Below, in pieces: positions 47,984 through 57,491 of a stretch of DNA of 64,000 bases. The notes under the pieces were generated by a model. The model did no database searches. It saw only the letters and a program-made list of their open reading frames with translations, and was not told where the DNA came from. Within the stretch, counting starts at the first letter, position 1; each line of letters begins with the position of its first letter. Where the stretch lies: the NCBI RefSeq assembly GCF_002020135.1, contig NZ_MPZS01000001.1, positions 124,001 through 188,000 of the forward strand, given 5' to 3'. The DNA comes from Thioclava marina (lineage in GTDB: Bacteria; Pseudomonadota; Alphaproteobacteria; Rhodobacterales; Rhodobacteraceae). Position numbers and translations under genes: made by a program.

Positions 47984-49204
47984 ATGGCCCAGATGACCGA
48001 CGCGCCGCGAGCGCGCACGCCCCTTTCGCTGCCTGAACTCACTGTGATGCTGGCTTCGCTCACCGCGACGGTGGCCTTTTCGATCGACGCGATGTTGCCC
48101 GCGCTGCCGCAGATCGCGGCCGAGCTGAGCCCCGACGCGATCAACCGCGCACAGCTGGTGCTGACCGCTTTCGTGCTGGGCATGGGCGTGGGCACGTTGT
48201 TCGCCGGACCGATCTCGGATGCGATCGGGCGCAAGAAGACGATCACGGGGGGAATCGCGATCTACCTCGTCGGCGCCTTCGTCGCGGCCCATGCCCAAAG
48301 TCTTGAGGCACTGCTTGCCGCGCGCCTTTTGCAAGGGATCGGCGCGGCCGGTCCGCGCATTACAGTGATGGCGCTGGTGCGCGACCTGTTTGCGGGACGC
48401 GAGATGGCGCGCGTGACCTCCTTCATCATGATGATCTTCATTCTCGTGCCGGCCGTGGCCCCGTCGATCGGCGCCATCGTGATCGGCTTCGCCGGATGGC
48501 GCGGCGTGTTCTGGGCCTTCATGGTCTTCGGTCTGGTCGGGGTGAGCTGGCTCAATATCCGTCAGCCCGAAACGCTTCCGCCCGAGTATCGCCGCCCGCT
48601 GAGCGTGAGCAAGCTTAGCGCCGCCGCGCGCGAGGTGCTCGCGCATTCCGACGTTCGCCTCTACATCATCACGATGACGCTGGGCTTCGGGCAGATGTTC
48701 GCGCTGCTTTCGTCCGCCCAACAGCTTTATGCCGCCCATGGCGTGACCGACACCTTCCCGGTCTGGTTCGCCATCGGCGCGCTGCTGGCGGGCACGGGTT
48801 CGATCTTCAATGCCCGCTTCGTGATGCATCTCGGGATGCGCAAGATCGTCAAGGGCAGCTACATCATGCAGATCATCGTCTCGGGCGTGATGCTGGTGCT
48901 GGTGCTGACCGGGATGACCGAAGGGGTGACGGGCTTTCCGCTGATCTTCCTCTACACGGTCAGCGTGTTCTGGATGGCGGGCGTGACCTTCGGCAATCTC
49001 AACGCACTGGCACTCGAACATATGGGCCATATCGCGGGCATGGCGGCCTCGATCGTCACCGCGATCGCCACGGTCGGCGCGGTGCTGATCGCCGCGCCCG
49101 TGGGGCTGGCCTTCAACGGCACGGCGCTGCCGATCGTGGTCGCGACCTTCCTGTGCTCGGCGCTGGCCTGGTGGCTGATGCGGAACACGAGCAGCGACAG
49201 CTGA
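47984..49204 (+). CDS. MFS drug-resistance transporter, Bcr/CflA type
   Basis: The 406-residue protein has twelve membrane segments, the loop 2-3 motif GPISDAIGRKKT and, in segment 4-5, LLQGIGAAGPRITVMALVRDLFAG, which is typical of the Bcr/CflA subfamily of drug exporters. The ATG at 47984 was preferred; the ATG nine bases on is equally possible because the ribosome binding site is weak. Substrate unknown. Confidence 0.85.
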   Translation: MAQMTDAPRARTPLSLPELTVMLASLTATVAFSIDAMLPALPQIAAELSPDAINRAQLVLTAFVLGMGVGTLFAGPISDAIGRKKTITGGIAIYLVGAFVAAHAQSLEALLAARLLQGIGAAGPRITVMALVRDLFAGREMARVTSFIMMIFILVPAVAPSIGAIVIGFAGWRGVFWAFMVFGLVGVSWLNIRQPETLPPEYRRPLSVSKLSAAAREVLAHSDVRLYIITMTLGFGQMFALLSSAQQLYAAHGVTDTFPVWFAIGALLAGTGSIFNARFVMHLGMRKIVKGSYIMQIIVSGVMLVLVLTGMTEGVTGFPLIFLYTVSVFWMAGVTFGNLNALALEHMGHIAGMAASIVTAIATVGAVLIAAPVGLAFNGTALPIVVATFLCSALAWWLMRNTSSDS

Positions 49205-49293
49205 ACCCTCTGCCCCAGCGTCACAACTGCCGCGGGCTTGGGAGTTTGCCCGATCGTTGTTATCTTGGATCAAGGGAGACCGGAGATCCAATC

Positions 49294-49938
49294 ATGACAC
49301 GCCACCAATTGAGCCACAGTTTTCACGAGCATTTCGCCGACGGGATCGTCCATGTGCTGGGCGTCGTGTTCGCCGTGGCGGGCGTGAGTGCGCTGATCGT
49401 CTGGGCCTCGCTCGCAGCGCCTGCGGGGCGGATCTGGCCGCTAGCGATCTATTCGGTGGGCCTGATCGCGTCGTTTTCGCTCTCGGCGGCCTATAACCTC
49501 ACGCTGCATGCACCCACCCGTGCGGTGCTGCGCCGCTTCGATCACGCCGCAATCTACCTGCTGATCGCGGGCACCTATACCCCGATGGCGCTGATCGGGC
49601 TCGCCGGGGTTGCCGGCTGGGTGCTGACCGCGACGGTTTGGGGGCTCGCGACGGTCGGGATCGTGATGAAGCTCGGCTTCTTTCACCGCTCGGAGCGCGC
49701 CGGGTTCTGGCTCTATCTCGCGATGGGCTGGCTTGGGATGATCGCGGTCTGGCCGCTGGTCTCGGCCCTGCCGCTGCCCGCGTTGATCCTTCTGGTCGCG
49801 GGCGGGCTGACCTACACGGTGGGCGTGATCTTCTACCATGTCGAGCGCATCCCCTTTTCGCGCGCAATCTGGCATACTCATGTGCTCGCCGCCGCCGCGA
49901 CCCATTATGCGGCAGTGATCCTTATCTCGCATAACTGA
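49294..49938 (+). CDS. Hemolysin III/PAQR-family membrane protein
   Basis: The 214-residue protein has seven membrane segments with conserved metal-site residues in RFDHAAIYLLIAGTYTP and HTHVLAAAATHYAAV, plus HSFHEHFADG near the start. PAQR/YqfA-type bacterial members have unclear function. GGAG precedes the ATG. No partner gene is adjacent. Confidence 0.88.
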   Translation: MTRHQLSHSFHEHFADGIVHVLGVVFAVAGVSALIVWASLAAPAGRIWPLAIYSVGLIASFSLSAAYNLTLHAPTRAVLRRFDHAAIYLLIAGTYTPMALIGLAGVAGWVLTATVWGLATVGIVMKLGFFHRSERAGFWLYLAMGWLGMIAVWPLVSALPLPALILLVAGGLTYTVGVIFYHVERIPFSRAIWHTHVLAAAATHYAAVILISHN

Positions 49939-50190
49939 GCGGACGCGGCCGTTTCTCCGTCCAGTTCCCTAGTGACGGGAACGCGGTCTGCGGAGACGCC
50001 TCAAGCGACGTTGCTGCGCGGGCTGAAAACCGGCAAACGCGTTTCGTTTTCCTGAAGATATTCGCGACGGACACTGGGCCCCTCAACGCCACACGGCTTC
50101 CCGGAGCCGGGAGCCCGCGCCCCGATCACCTGCGCCCGTCCCGACAATCCTTAGCGCGTGGCCACGAAGGTCACGCCCCGTCTAGCCAGA

Positions 50191-51318
50191 TCAGAGCGGC
50201 TCGATATCACCCATCGCACGGGTCTCGTGGAACTCTGTCACGAAACGCGCAAGTTCGCCCTCAGTGATCGCCGCACGCAGGCCCGCCATCAGTTCCTGAT
50301 AGTAGTGCAGGTTGTGCCAGGTCAGCAGCATGCCCGAGATCATCTCGCCGGCGCGGAAAACATGGTGCAGATAGGCGCGCGAGTAATTCGAGCAGGCCGG
50401 ACAGCTGCAGGCCTCGTCGAGCGGACGCGGATCATCGGCATGGCGCGCGTTCTTGATATTGACCTGCCCGCGACGGGTCCAGGCCTGCCCGGTCCGCCCC
50501 GAGCGCGAGGGCAGCACGCAATCCATCATGTCGATACCGCGCTCGACCGCGCCGACGATATCATCGGGCTTGCCCACGCCCATCAGGTAGCGCGGCTTGT
50601 CGGCAGGCAACATCTCGGGAGCGTAATCGAGGACGCCGAACATCGCCTCCTGCCCCTCGCCCACCGCGAGACCGCCAACCGCATAACCGTCAAAGCCGAT
50701 TTCCTTGAGTTTCTCGGCGCTTTCCTCGCGAAGCTCACGCGTCACGCCGCCCTGCTGGATTCCGAACAGCGCGTGACCCGGACGATCGCCGAAGGCATCG
50801 CGGCTCCGCTGCGCCCATCGCATCGAAAGCCGCATCGATTTCGCGACCTCTTCTTCCGTCGCGGGCAGCGCGGGACATTCGTCGAAACACATCACAATAT
50901 CCGAGCCCAGAAGTTTCTGGATCTCCATCGAGCGTTCCGGGCTGAGCATGTGCTTGGAGCCATCGACATGGCTCGCGAAGGTCACGCCCTCTTCGGTCAG
51001 CTTGCGCAAGGAAGACAGGCTCATCACCTGGAACCCGCCCGAATCCGTCAGGATAGGTTTGTCCCAGTTCATGAATTTGTGCAGCCCGCCCAGACGCGCG
51101 ATCCGCTCGGCGCCCGGACGCAGCATCAGATGATAGGTATTGCCCAGCAGGATATCGGCACCGGTCGCGGCCACGCTCTCGGGCATCATCGCCTTCACGG
51201 TCGCGGCGGTTCCCACGGGCATGAAGGCAGGCGTCTGGATCTCGCCGCGCGGGGTCGAGATCGTACCCGTGCGGGCTCGGCCATCGGTAGCCTTGAGAGT
51301 GAAGCTGAATTTCGTCAT
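50191..51318 (-). CDS. tgt: Queuine/preQ1 tRNA-ribosyltransferase
   Basis: The 375-residue enzyme exchanges guanine 34 of tRNAs with GUN anticodons for preQ1. It has [12 protein letters not shown] with Asp92, the nucleophile Asp in [12 protein letters not shown], and a zinc site (CSCPAC...H) near 306-337. AGGAG precedes the ATG. It is convergent with hlyIII, with a 252-bp gap in which I recognise only a small nested hairpin (49954-49996). Confidence 0.97.
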   Translation of the reverse strand: MTKFSFTLKATDGRARTGTISTPRGEIQTPAFMPVGTAATVKAMMPESVAATGADILLGNTYHLMLRPGAERIARLGGLHKFMNWDKPILTDSGGFQVMSLSSLRKLTEEGVTFASHVDGSKHMLSPERSMEIQKLLGSDIVMCFDECPALPATEEEVAKSMRLSMRWAQRSRDAFGDRPGHALFGIQQGGVTRELREESAEKLKEIGFDGYAVGGLAVGEGQEAMFGVLDYAPEMLPADKPRYLMGVGKPDDIVGAVERGIDMMDCVLPSRSGRTGQAWTRRGQVNIKNARHADDPRPLDEACSCPACSNYSRAYLHHVFRAGEMISGMLLTWHNLHYYQELMAGLRAAITEGELARFVTEFHETRAMGDIEPL

Positions 51319-51415
51319 CCGGGCGCTCCTGAGCGGTCAGGGCGCGGGTTTAGACCGAAGTGGTGCGAAAGAAAAGCACCGGCAAGGATTGCGCCATTCC
51401 GCAGCGCGAAGTCGA

Positions 51416-51444
51416 TTGACACGCCCGCGGGCCGTTCCGAGAAT
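51416..51444 (+). promoter_or_regulatory. Predicted sigma70-type promoter of the asparagine-synthase-like gene
   Basis: TTGACA (51416-51421), a 17-base spacer and GAGAAT (51439-51444) lie about 90 bp before the gene at 51532. The -35 is perfect and the -10 matches 4 of 6. Confidence 0.45.
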
Positions 51445-51531
51445 GCGGCCATGGCAATTTGACCCGCGCATCGGCCCTCCCGCTGATTTCCAAACCGGAT
51501 TTTCGCCCCTCCGACGCGCCTTCACGAGCAT

Positions 51532-53109
51532 ATGATGGCAGAGACCTCCCCTCCCGAACAGCCGACGCAGGCGCATGCGATCTGTGTCCAGCAAGGGTTT
51601 GATCCCGCAGATGCGCTCAGCACGCAGTTCCTGCTCTGCGAAAACCCCGCCGAGACGCTTCCCGGTCTTGAGGCGATCGAGCTCGACCGTTTCACGCTCC
51701 AGCTCGGGCGCGAGATGCCGCGGGTCGAGATGCGCGACGAGAAAGGGCGCCTGTTCGGCGTGTTCATGGGGATCGGCGTCGATCCCGACGGCGCCTTGAT
51801 CACGGATGGCAGCTTCAGCCGCTTCAACCTCGATGCGAAAGATTTCGTCACCGATCTCGAGGCCTATATCGCCTATAGCGCGGGCCGCTATGCGGTCGTC
51901 ATCGACTGCCCCCGCGCCCACGAGATGCTGTTCGATCCGGTCGCCCATCTGAGCACCGTCTACGACCCGCAGACGCGGCGCGCGGCCTCATCGGTGATGC
52001 TCGCACTGACCCGGCCGATCATCGAGAACCCGCTTTTCGACACCACGGCGATCGGCAACGGGCGCGCGCGGGGCGATACGGAGATCGCCTATCTGCTCGG
52101 GCATAGCCGCGACGCGCAGGTGAAGTTCTGCATGCCCAACCACCGGCTGAACCTCGACAGTTTCACACCCGAGCGGATCTGGCCCTTGCCCGACAGTTTT
52201 CCGCCCTGCGCAGCCGATGAGCACGAAAAGCTCGTGGGCGAAATGGTCGAGCGGCTTCGCGCGATCCTGCATGCGCTCGTGGACAACCACCCTTCGATCA
52301 TGCCGATCTCGGGCGGGACGGATTCGCGCAAGCTCGTCGCCTGCGTCACCGACAAGCTCGACCAGATCGGTGAACTCTTCGCCTTCCAGCACACCCGCTA
52401 TGCCGATCTCGACGCAACGACGGGCGAATATGTCGTCACCGAACTGCTTGGCCAGCCCTTCCGGCGCTATACCGAACTCGATGCCGCCGATCACGCTGCC
52501 AAGCGCCCCTTCGAGAAACGTCAGGCGAAGCGACTCTTCTGGATGCGCACCTCCTCGGTCGCGCCGCCCCCGAACGAACACAGCCGTGGACTGACGTCAC
52601 TGACGCCTCCGGGGCATCTGCACCTTCGCGGCAATGTGATGGATGTGATGCGCGGGGTCTGGTGGGGCAGCTTTGCCAATCGCGCCGAAATGGTGAGCCT
52701 CAATCTCGAACAGGAGATCGGCTCGCTCTTCCTCACGGGATCGCCCTCGAAGGAGGTGATCGCGAAATGGGCCGAGGACTATATTCGCTGGAAGCTGACG
52801 CTGCCGGAAAACGCGCAGGCGCTGGTCTATGATTTCATCTTCCTCGAGTTGTTCCTGCATGTCTCGAGCGCGAAATATTACGGCTATGAGCGCAATTTCT
52901 ACATCTGCCCCTTCTCGGACCGAAAGCTGATCGAGACCTCGCTGCGCTTCCCCGTCGAGGTTCGTTTCGCCGGAACGCTCAACGAGATGTTCCTCGAAGC
53001 GGCCGATCCCCGACTTGCGAACCAGCCCTATCGCGGCGGGGTGCGCGATCTGATCAAGGCGGGGAAGTGGACGCCGAAAACGGCAATCCGAGAGGACGCC
53101 GCCGAATGA
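51532..53109 (+). CDS. Asparagine-synthase-like PP-loop ATPase protein
   Basis: The 525-residue protein holds a PP-loop, PISGGTDSRKLVA (motif 260-266), of the asparagine synthase C-terminal domain. The N-terminal part (about 1-250) resembles the fold order of such proteins but lacks the catalytic Cys2 needed for glutamine hydrolysis, so it would use ammonia or an amine. Similar proteins occur in beta-lactam, lasso peptide and exopolysaccharide clusters, none of which is seen here. The gene faces an ATP-grasp gene. Start uncertain between two adjacent ATG codons. A promoter is predicted upstream. Confidence 0.75.
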   Translation: MMAETSPPEQPTQAHAICVQQGFDPADALSTQFLLCENPAETLPGLEAIELDRFTLQLGREMPRVEMRDEKGRLFGVFMGIGVDPDGALITDGSFSRFNLDAKDFVTDLEAYIAYSAGRYAVVIDCPRAHEMLFDPVAHLSTVYDPQTRRAASSVMLALTRPIIENPLFDTTAIGNGRARGDTEIAYLLGHSRDAQVKFCMPNHRLNLDSFTPERIWPLPDSFPPCAADEHEKLVGEMVERLRAILHALVDNHPSIMPISGGTDSRKLVACVTDKLDQIGELFAFQHTRYADLDATTGEYVVTELLGQPFRRYTELDAADHAAKRPFEKRQAKRLFWMRTSSVAPPPNEHSRGLTSLTPPGHLHLRGNVMDVMRGVWWGSFANRAEMVSLNLEQEIGSLFLTGSPSKEVIAKWAEDYIRWKLTLPENAQALVYDFIFLELFLHVSSAKYYGYERNFYICPFSDRKLIETSLRFPVEVRFAGTLNEMFLEAADPRLANQPYRGGVRDLIKAGKWTPKTAIREDAAE

Positions 53110-53112
53110 GAA

Positions 53113-53148
53113 ACGCGCCCCGGAGCCCGCAAGGCCGCCGAGGCGCGT
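53113..53148. terminator. Hairpin between the asparagine-synthase-like and ATP-grasp genes
   Basis: The 11-base arms (53113-53123 and 53138-53148) pair with one mismatch, with a 14-base loop. It is at the convergent ends of the two genes and is AT-rich on the right side, so it may end transcription from both. Confidence 0.5.
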
Positions 53149-53177
53149 AAATTCATTCAAGTCCAGGTGAACAACTC

Positions 53178-54311
53178 TCAGAACGGCAGGAGCGATTTCT
53201 TCGGTTTGAACTCGACCCCGCAGCTTTCGAAGAACGCACGCACTTCCGGGGTGAGCATCCCCTTTCCGTTCGAATATTGCGGCAGGTCGAAGCCACCACC
53301 GGCATTGATTTCCACCACGACCGGACCATCCTCGGTGATCGCGATATCGGTCGACTGGTAGCGGATCGGGGCAAAGCTGCGCGCCGCACGTTCGTTGATT
53401 TCGAGAACTTCCGACCAGAACGGCAGGATCATCCCCATGAGCCCCGCCTGATCGGGGTGATCGTCGAGGAACTCGACCTCGATCCCGCGCCGCGCAACCG
53501 TCCGAATCCGCCCCGTCGCAACCTCGATCCCGCAGGCGAGGTTGCCCGGGCGCCAGAACGCATCCGCGATATTGTCGCCCTGCGGCAGCTTGATCGCCGC
53601 CATCGGCACGCGCAGCCCGTCATCGGTGATCAGGTTCACCATGCGGATCGTCGCAAGCGCGGAGGCAAACGGCCTCAGCGCGCTGTGGTTTTCGATGACC
53701 GGCTGAAGGATATAGGCGTTCTGCGCCAACGTTTGCGCCGCGAAATCCCCGTAGCTCATCGGTTCGTGACCGGAGCAATAGACCATCTCGGCATCGGCTT
53801 TCTCGATGCGGAACGCGCCGAAGCTGACCATCCCGTCATTGATCTTGCCGAAGAATTGCTGGCCCGGGCGCGCCAAAAGGAAGGCGCGAAGTTCGTCTGC
53901 CCCGGTGATCCGTTCGGCACCGCCGGGATAAATCCGCTGCGAGCTGTCGAGCACGGCAACGATCTCGGGCACCGGCACCCCGGCAGCACTCAGCAGCGTG
54001 GTCGCGACGGATTTATCTTCCGCCGCGCTATACCAGCCGCGATTGTTCACCTTGTTGGCGATCGGCCAGTGCAGGTCGTTGGAGAGGAATTCCGCGCGTG
54101 CCTGCGCCTCGAAGCGCGCCTGATCGTAAAGGCCGAAGCGGACATATTCGACGAGATTGATCCGGGTTTCCGATTTCGCCATCTGACGATAATCGCGCAG
54201 AACCTGAAGCACGGACCGGCCGGATTTCTTCGCCGCATAGACGAGAAGATCCTGGAAGGAACTGTCGCGCGCGGCCGTGTAGTTGCTTTCATCGAGGGTG
54301 GCGAGGGACAT
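53178..54311 (-). CDS. Sugar-transfer-associated ATP-grasp-like protein
   Basis: The 377-residue protein has an ATP-grasp fold: an ATP-binding lysine in FFGKINDGMVSFG, a middle part with RMVNLITDDGL, and a C-terminal acidic/Asn metal site in VVVEINAGGGFDLPQ. This matches the alpha-L-glutamate-ligase-related 'sugar-transfer' ATP-grasp group found in capsule and exopolysaccharide loci. The ATG at 54311 has GGAG five bases upstream; an ATG eight codons earlier has none. Reaction unknown. Confidence 0.75.
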   Translation of the reverse strand: MSLATLDESNYTAARDSSFQDLLVYAAKKSGRSVLQVLRDYRQMAKSETRINLVEYVRFGLYDQARFEAQARAEFLSNDLHWPIANKVNNRGWYSAAEDKSVATTLLSAAGVPVPEIVAVLDSSQRIYPGGAERITGADELRAFLLARPGQQFFGKINDGMVSFGAFRIEKADAEMVYCSGHEPMSYGDFAAQTLAQNAYILQPVIENHSALRPFASALATIRMVNLITDDGLRVPMAAIKLPQGDNIADAFWRPGNLACGIEVATGRIRTVARRGIEVEFLDDHPDQAGLMGMILPFWSEVLEINERAARSFAPIRYQSTDIAITEDGPVVVEINAGGGFDLPQYSNGKGMLTPEVRAFFESCGVEFKPKKSLLPF

Positions 54312-54504
54312 ATCGGCTCCGATAGAAACAATCATGGGGGCATTGGGTTGATTTGATCCTAATGCGAAACACGGCAGAAATTGGGCGCCTCGATGTCATT
54401 TTACCGTTTCGGCTTCACAATGCGGGCGCACGAAATTGGGTTCTGAAGGCCTCGATAGACCGGAATCGGCTTTTTCGATTACGCTGGGTCAAAGGAGACC
54501 CGCC

Positions 54505-55320
54505 ATGTTCCGAGTTGCCCTCACCCTGATATTCGCCCTGCTTGCCCCGCTGACGGTGCAGGCGCAAAGCCAGCGCATCAGCCATTGCATCGCGATCGCG
54601 CAATCCGCCCCCGGGATCGACTACCTGCACAAGGCCAGTTGGACCGACCCTGTGCCCGCGCAATCGGTACGGCTCCATTACATCGACCACTCGATGTTTC
54701 TCTTGCAAACCCAGGGCGGAATCACGGTCATCACCGATTACAATGGCTGGGTCGGCGGTTCGCGCTTCGCGCCCGATTACGTCACGATGAATCGCGCCCA
54801 TTCGAGCCATATGAGCGAGGACGTCCCCGATGGCACGGTAGCGCTGAAAGGCTGGTCGGACCAGTTCGGCATCGCCGCCGAGCACTATCTCGACCTGGGC
54901 GAATTGCTGATCCGCAACGTGCCCACCGCGATCCGCAGCTTTGGTGGCGTCGAGGAGAACGGCAATTCGATCTTTATCTTCGAGGTGGCGGGGTTGTGCA
55001 TCGGCCATCTGGGCCACCTCCATCACGAACCGAACGCGGCGCAATATGCGGCACTTGGGCGGCTCGACGTAGTGATGGCGGCGGTGGATGGGTCGATGAC
55101 GGTCGATCAGCCCACGATGATCCGCATTCTCGAACGGCTGCGTTCCCGCATCGTGATCCCGATGCACTGGTTTGGCGAACCGACCTTGCAGAGCTTCCTT
55201 GACGGGATGCAGAGCGAATTCGTGATCGAGCGACCTTTGTCGAGTGATCTCGTGGTGTCCCTCAAGACACTCCCGCGAGAGCCGACCGTAATCGTGCTGG
55301 AGCCCGAGAGGCTGCGGTGA
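54505..55320 (+). CDS. Secreted MBL-fold metallo-hydrolase-like protein
   Basis: The 271-residue protein has a signal peptide (about 1-21, ending VQAQ) and an MBL-like fold related to the UlaG group: LHYIDHSMFLL, ITVITDYNGW, HLGHLHHE and IPMHWFGEPTL. The place of the usual H-x-H-x-D-H site is MNRAHSSHMSED, so metal binding would differ from classic enzymes. AAAGGAGA precedes the ATG at 54505. The 193-bp gap to the ATP-grasp gene holds nothing else. Substrate unknown. Confidence 0.75.
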   Translation: MFRVALTLIFALLAPLTVQAQSQRISHCIAIAQSAPGIDYLHKASWTDPVPAQSVRLHYIDHSMFLLQTQGGITVITDYNGWVGGSRFAPDYVTMNRAHSSHMSEDVPDGTVALKGWSDQFGIAAEHYLDLGELLIRNVPTAIRSFGGVEENGNSIFIFEVAGLCIGHLGHLHHEPNAAQYAALGRLDVVMAAVDGSMTVDQPTMIRILERLRSRIVIPMHWFGEPTLQSFLDGMQSEFVIERPLSSDLVVSLKTLPREPTVIVLEPERLR

Positions 55321-55338
55321 TCCGCTCGAGCGTTGCGT

Positions 55339-55358
55339 GGGGCCAGATCGGAGGCCCC
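55339..55358. terminator. Hairpin between the MBL-fold gene and holC
   Basis: GGGGCC and GGCCCC pair around an 8-base loop at the ends of the convergent genes. There is no T-run. Confidence 0.45.
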
Positions 55359-55368
55359 CATCGCCCTC

Positions 55369-55824
55369 TCAACTCTCCGCTTTCTTCTCCCAGCGGCCGC
55401 CCTCTTCGGACCAGTAGATCGCCTTCGCCCCCGCTCCGGTCAGCGCCTTCCACTGGCCGCGCGCATGTTGCACCGCCTCTGGGTCGTTGCCGTCGAAGAG
55501 GATCCAGAGCCGCTTATGCGCGTCCGTTTCCTCAGCGGCGATCTCGGCGCCATCGACGGCCATTATCGCTTCGCGCCCGTCACCCGCGGGCCTGGTGCCC
55601 AGCAGGATCGGTTGCAGCGCATCATGCGGGCCACCCGCGAGACCGTGCGGCAGGAAGCTCTCATCGCCCATCAGCCACAGTTTCTGGTCCAGCCAGTCGA
55701 GCCGATCGGGATTTCTCCCGCGCAATTCCACCTTCCAACCCTGCTCGAGCGCGCGCGAGGAGAGGTTGAGCACCACCTCCTCGACGCTCGAGTGGGTCAG
55801 ATGGTAGAAATTGACCTGCCCCAT
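55369..55824 (-). CDS. holC: DNA polymerase III chi subunit
   Basis: The 151-residue protein starts GQVNFYHLTHSSVEEVVLNL and has LWLMGDESFLPHG and RLWILFDGNDPEAVQ, as in HolC, which links the clamp loader to single-stranded DNA binding protein. It follows pepA by 13 bp on the same strand, the gene order seen in many proteobacteria. Confidence 0.93.
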   Translation of the reverse strand: MGQVNFYHLTHSSVEEVVLNLSSRALEQGWKVELRGRNPDRLDWLDQKLWLMGDESFLPHGLAGGPHDALQPILLGTRPAGDGREAIMAVDGAEIAAEETDAHKRLWILFDGNDPEAVQHARGQWKALTGAGAKAIYWSEEGGRWEKKAES

Positions 55825-55837
55825 CCCGGTCTCCGCC

Positions 55838-57307
55838 TCAGGCTTCGAACTTGTCGCGGATCAGCCGGTCGAGCGTGCGCACGCCCCAACCCGTCGGACC
55901 TTTCGGCGCAAGCGTGGTCTCGGAGGGCGGCAGGGCGACGCCCGCGATGTCGATATGGCACCACGGCACCTCGGGCTTCACGAAACGCTTGAGGAAAGCG
56001 GCCGCCGTGATCGAGCCGCCCCAACGCCCGCCCACGTTCTTCACATCCGCAAGGCGCGACTTGATCAGCTTGTCATAGGCGGGTTGGAGCGGCATGTGCC
56101 AGGCCCCTTCGCCCTCTGCCTTCGCCGCATCAAGAATATCCGCTACGAGTTTGTCATCATTGGCAAAAAGACCCGCATTCTCATGACCGAGCGCGACGAT
56201 GATCGCGCCGGTCAGCGTGGCGAGGTTCACCATCGCCTTGGGCTTGAAGCGGTCCTGCGCATACCAGAGCACATCGGCCAGCACGAGGCGGCCTTCGGCA
56301 TCGGTATTGATCACCTCGATCGTATCGCCCTTCATCGAGGTCACGATATCGCCGGGACGCTGAGCCTTGCCGTCGGGCATGTTCTCGACGAGCCCCACCA
56401 GCCCCACGACATTGGCCTTGGCCTTGCGCAGCGCCAGCGTGCGCATCACGCCCGAGACGACCCCGGCGCCGCCCATATCCATCGTCATCTCTTCCATGCC
56501 CGCGCCGGGCTTGAGCGAGATCCCACCGGTATCGAAGACCACGCCCTTGCCGACCAGCGCGAACGGGGCCTCCCCCTTGGCGCCGCCATTCCATTGCATG
56601 ACAACGAGTTTCGACGGCATCTCGGAGCCCTGCCCCACGCCGAGCAACGCGCCCATCCCGAGCTTTTTCATGTCCTCTTCTTCGAGGATCTCGACGTCGA
56701 GGCCCAGTTCGTGCATCGCGGCGAGGCGGGCTGCGAAATCGTCGGTGGTGAGGATGTTCGTCGGCTCATTGATCAGATCGCGGGTGAAGAACACGCCCTC
56801 TGCCAGCGCCGCATGGGGGGCGGCGGCAGCGGCGACCTCCTCGGGCTTGGAGGCCATGATCGTCACCGGGCCGAAGCCCTTCTTGTCTTCGCCCGTGTGA
56901 TAATCGAAGCGATAGGCGCGCAACGCGAGCCCGAGCGAGAGATCCGCCGCGCGGGGATGGCCCTGCGCCACGACGAGCGCGCCCTCCGCGCCCAGTTTTG
57001 CCCCGATCGCGGCACCGGCCTTGCGGGCTTCATCGGCGGAGGACTTGCGGTCGAGACGCACCACCTGCACCGCCTGCGCCTCGATCCCCGCGGGCCAGCT
57101 CAGCTCCATTGCCTCGCCCTGCCCCAGACCTTTGAACGCCTCAGAGCCGACCGCGCGGCTCAAAGCGCTCTTCATCGCACGGTCGAGCTTGCGTCCCGCA
57201 GGCCCGAGCTTGCCATCCCCGCCCACGATCAGCGCGATCCGGCCGGTTTGCGAGGCGAAAACCTCGGGATCGGTTTCCTTGAAGGCGATGGCGACAGGCT
57301 GTGTCAT
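55838..57307 (-). CDS. pepA: Leucyl aminopeptidase
   Basis: The 489-residue enzyme is an M17 aminopeptidase. Metal and catalytic residues are in LVGKGVVFDTGGISLKP (Lys, Asp), MTMDMGGAG (Asp) and NTDAEGRLVLAD (Asp, Glu, Arg). It removes N-terminal residues in the cytoplasm and can act as a DNA-binding regulator in some species. GGGAGA precedes the ATG. The divergent lptF is 184 bp away. Confidence 0.97.
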   Translation of the reverse strand: MTQPVAIAFKETDPEVFASQTGRIALIVGGDGKLGPAGRKLDRAMKSALSRAVGSEAFKGLGQGEAMELSWPAGIEAQAVQVVRLDRKSSADEARKAGAAIGAKLGAEGALVVAQGHPRAADLSLGLALRAYRFDYHTGEDKKGFGPVTIMASKPEEVAAAAAPHAALAEGVFFTRDLINEPTNILTTDDFAARLAAMHELGLDVEILEEEDMKKLGMGALLGVGQGSEMPSKLVVMQWNGGAKGEAPFALVGKGVVFDTGGISLKPGAGMEEMTMDMGGAGVVSGVMRTLALRKAKANVVGLVGLVENMPDGKAQRPGDIVTSMKGDTIEVINTDAEGRLVLADVLWYAQDRFKPKAMVNLATLTGAIIVALGHENAGLFANDDKLVADILDAAKAEGEGAWHMPLQPAYDKLIKSRLADVKNVGGRWGGSITAAAFLKRFVKPEVPWCHIDIAGVALPPSETTLAPKGPTGWGVRTLDRLIRDKFEA

Positions 57308-57491
57308 GGAGTTCTCCCTTGGCAGGCCGACCCGGTGCAGTCTGCACAGCGAACGGGCCCGCGATTGGCATCAATTTGCGCGCGAGCCTAACGGGGCGCC
57401 CGGAAAATGAAAAGCGCTCCGAACGTGGTCTTCCCTCACCCGATCCGACAGGCTAGAGAGAGGAGAAACCGCCGCGGGGATAGGAAAACAA

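Noticed and set aside
47057-49291. A 744-codon minus-strand frame over the FrnE-like and MFS genes
   Set aside because: The opposite strand holds two clear protein families; the frame is rich in Arg, His and Gly as expected for an antisense of G+C-rich genes.
49954-49996. Nested hairpin (TCTCCG/CGGAGA around TTCCC/GGGAA) after the hemolysin III gene
   Set aside because: Short arms, no T-run and large internal loops; not convincing as a terminator or RNA.
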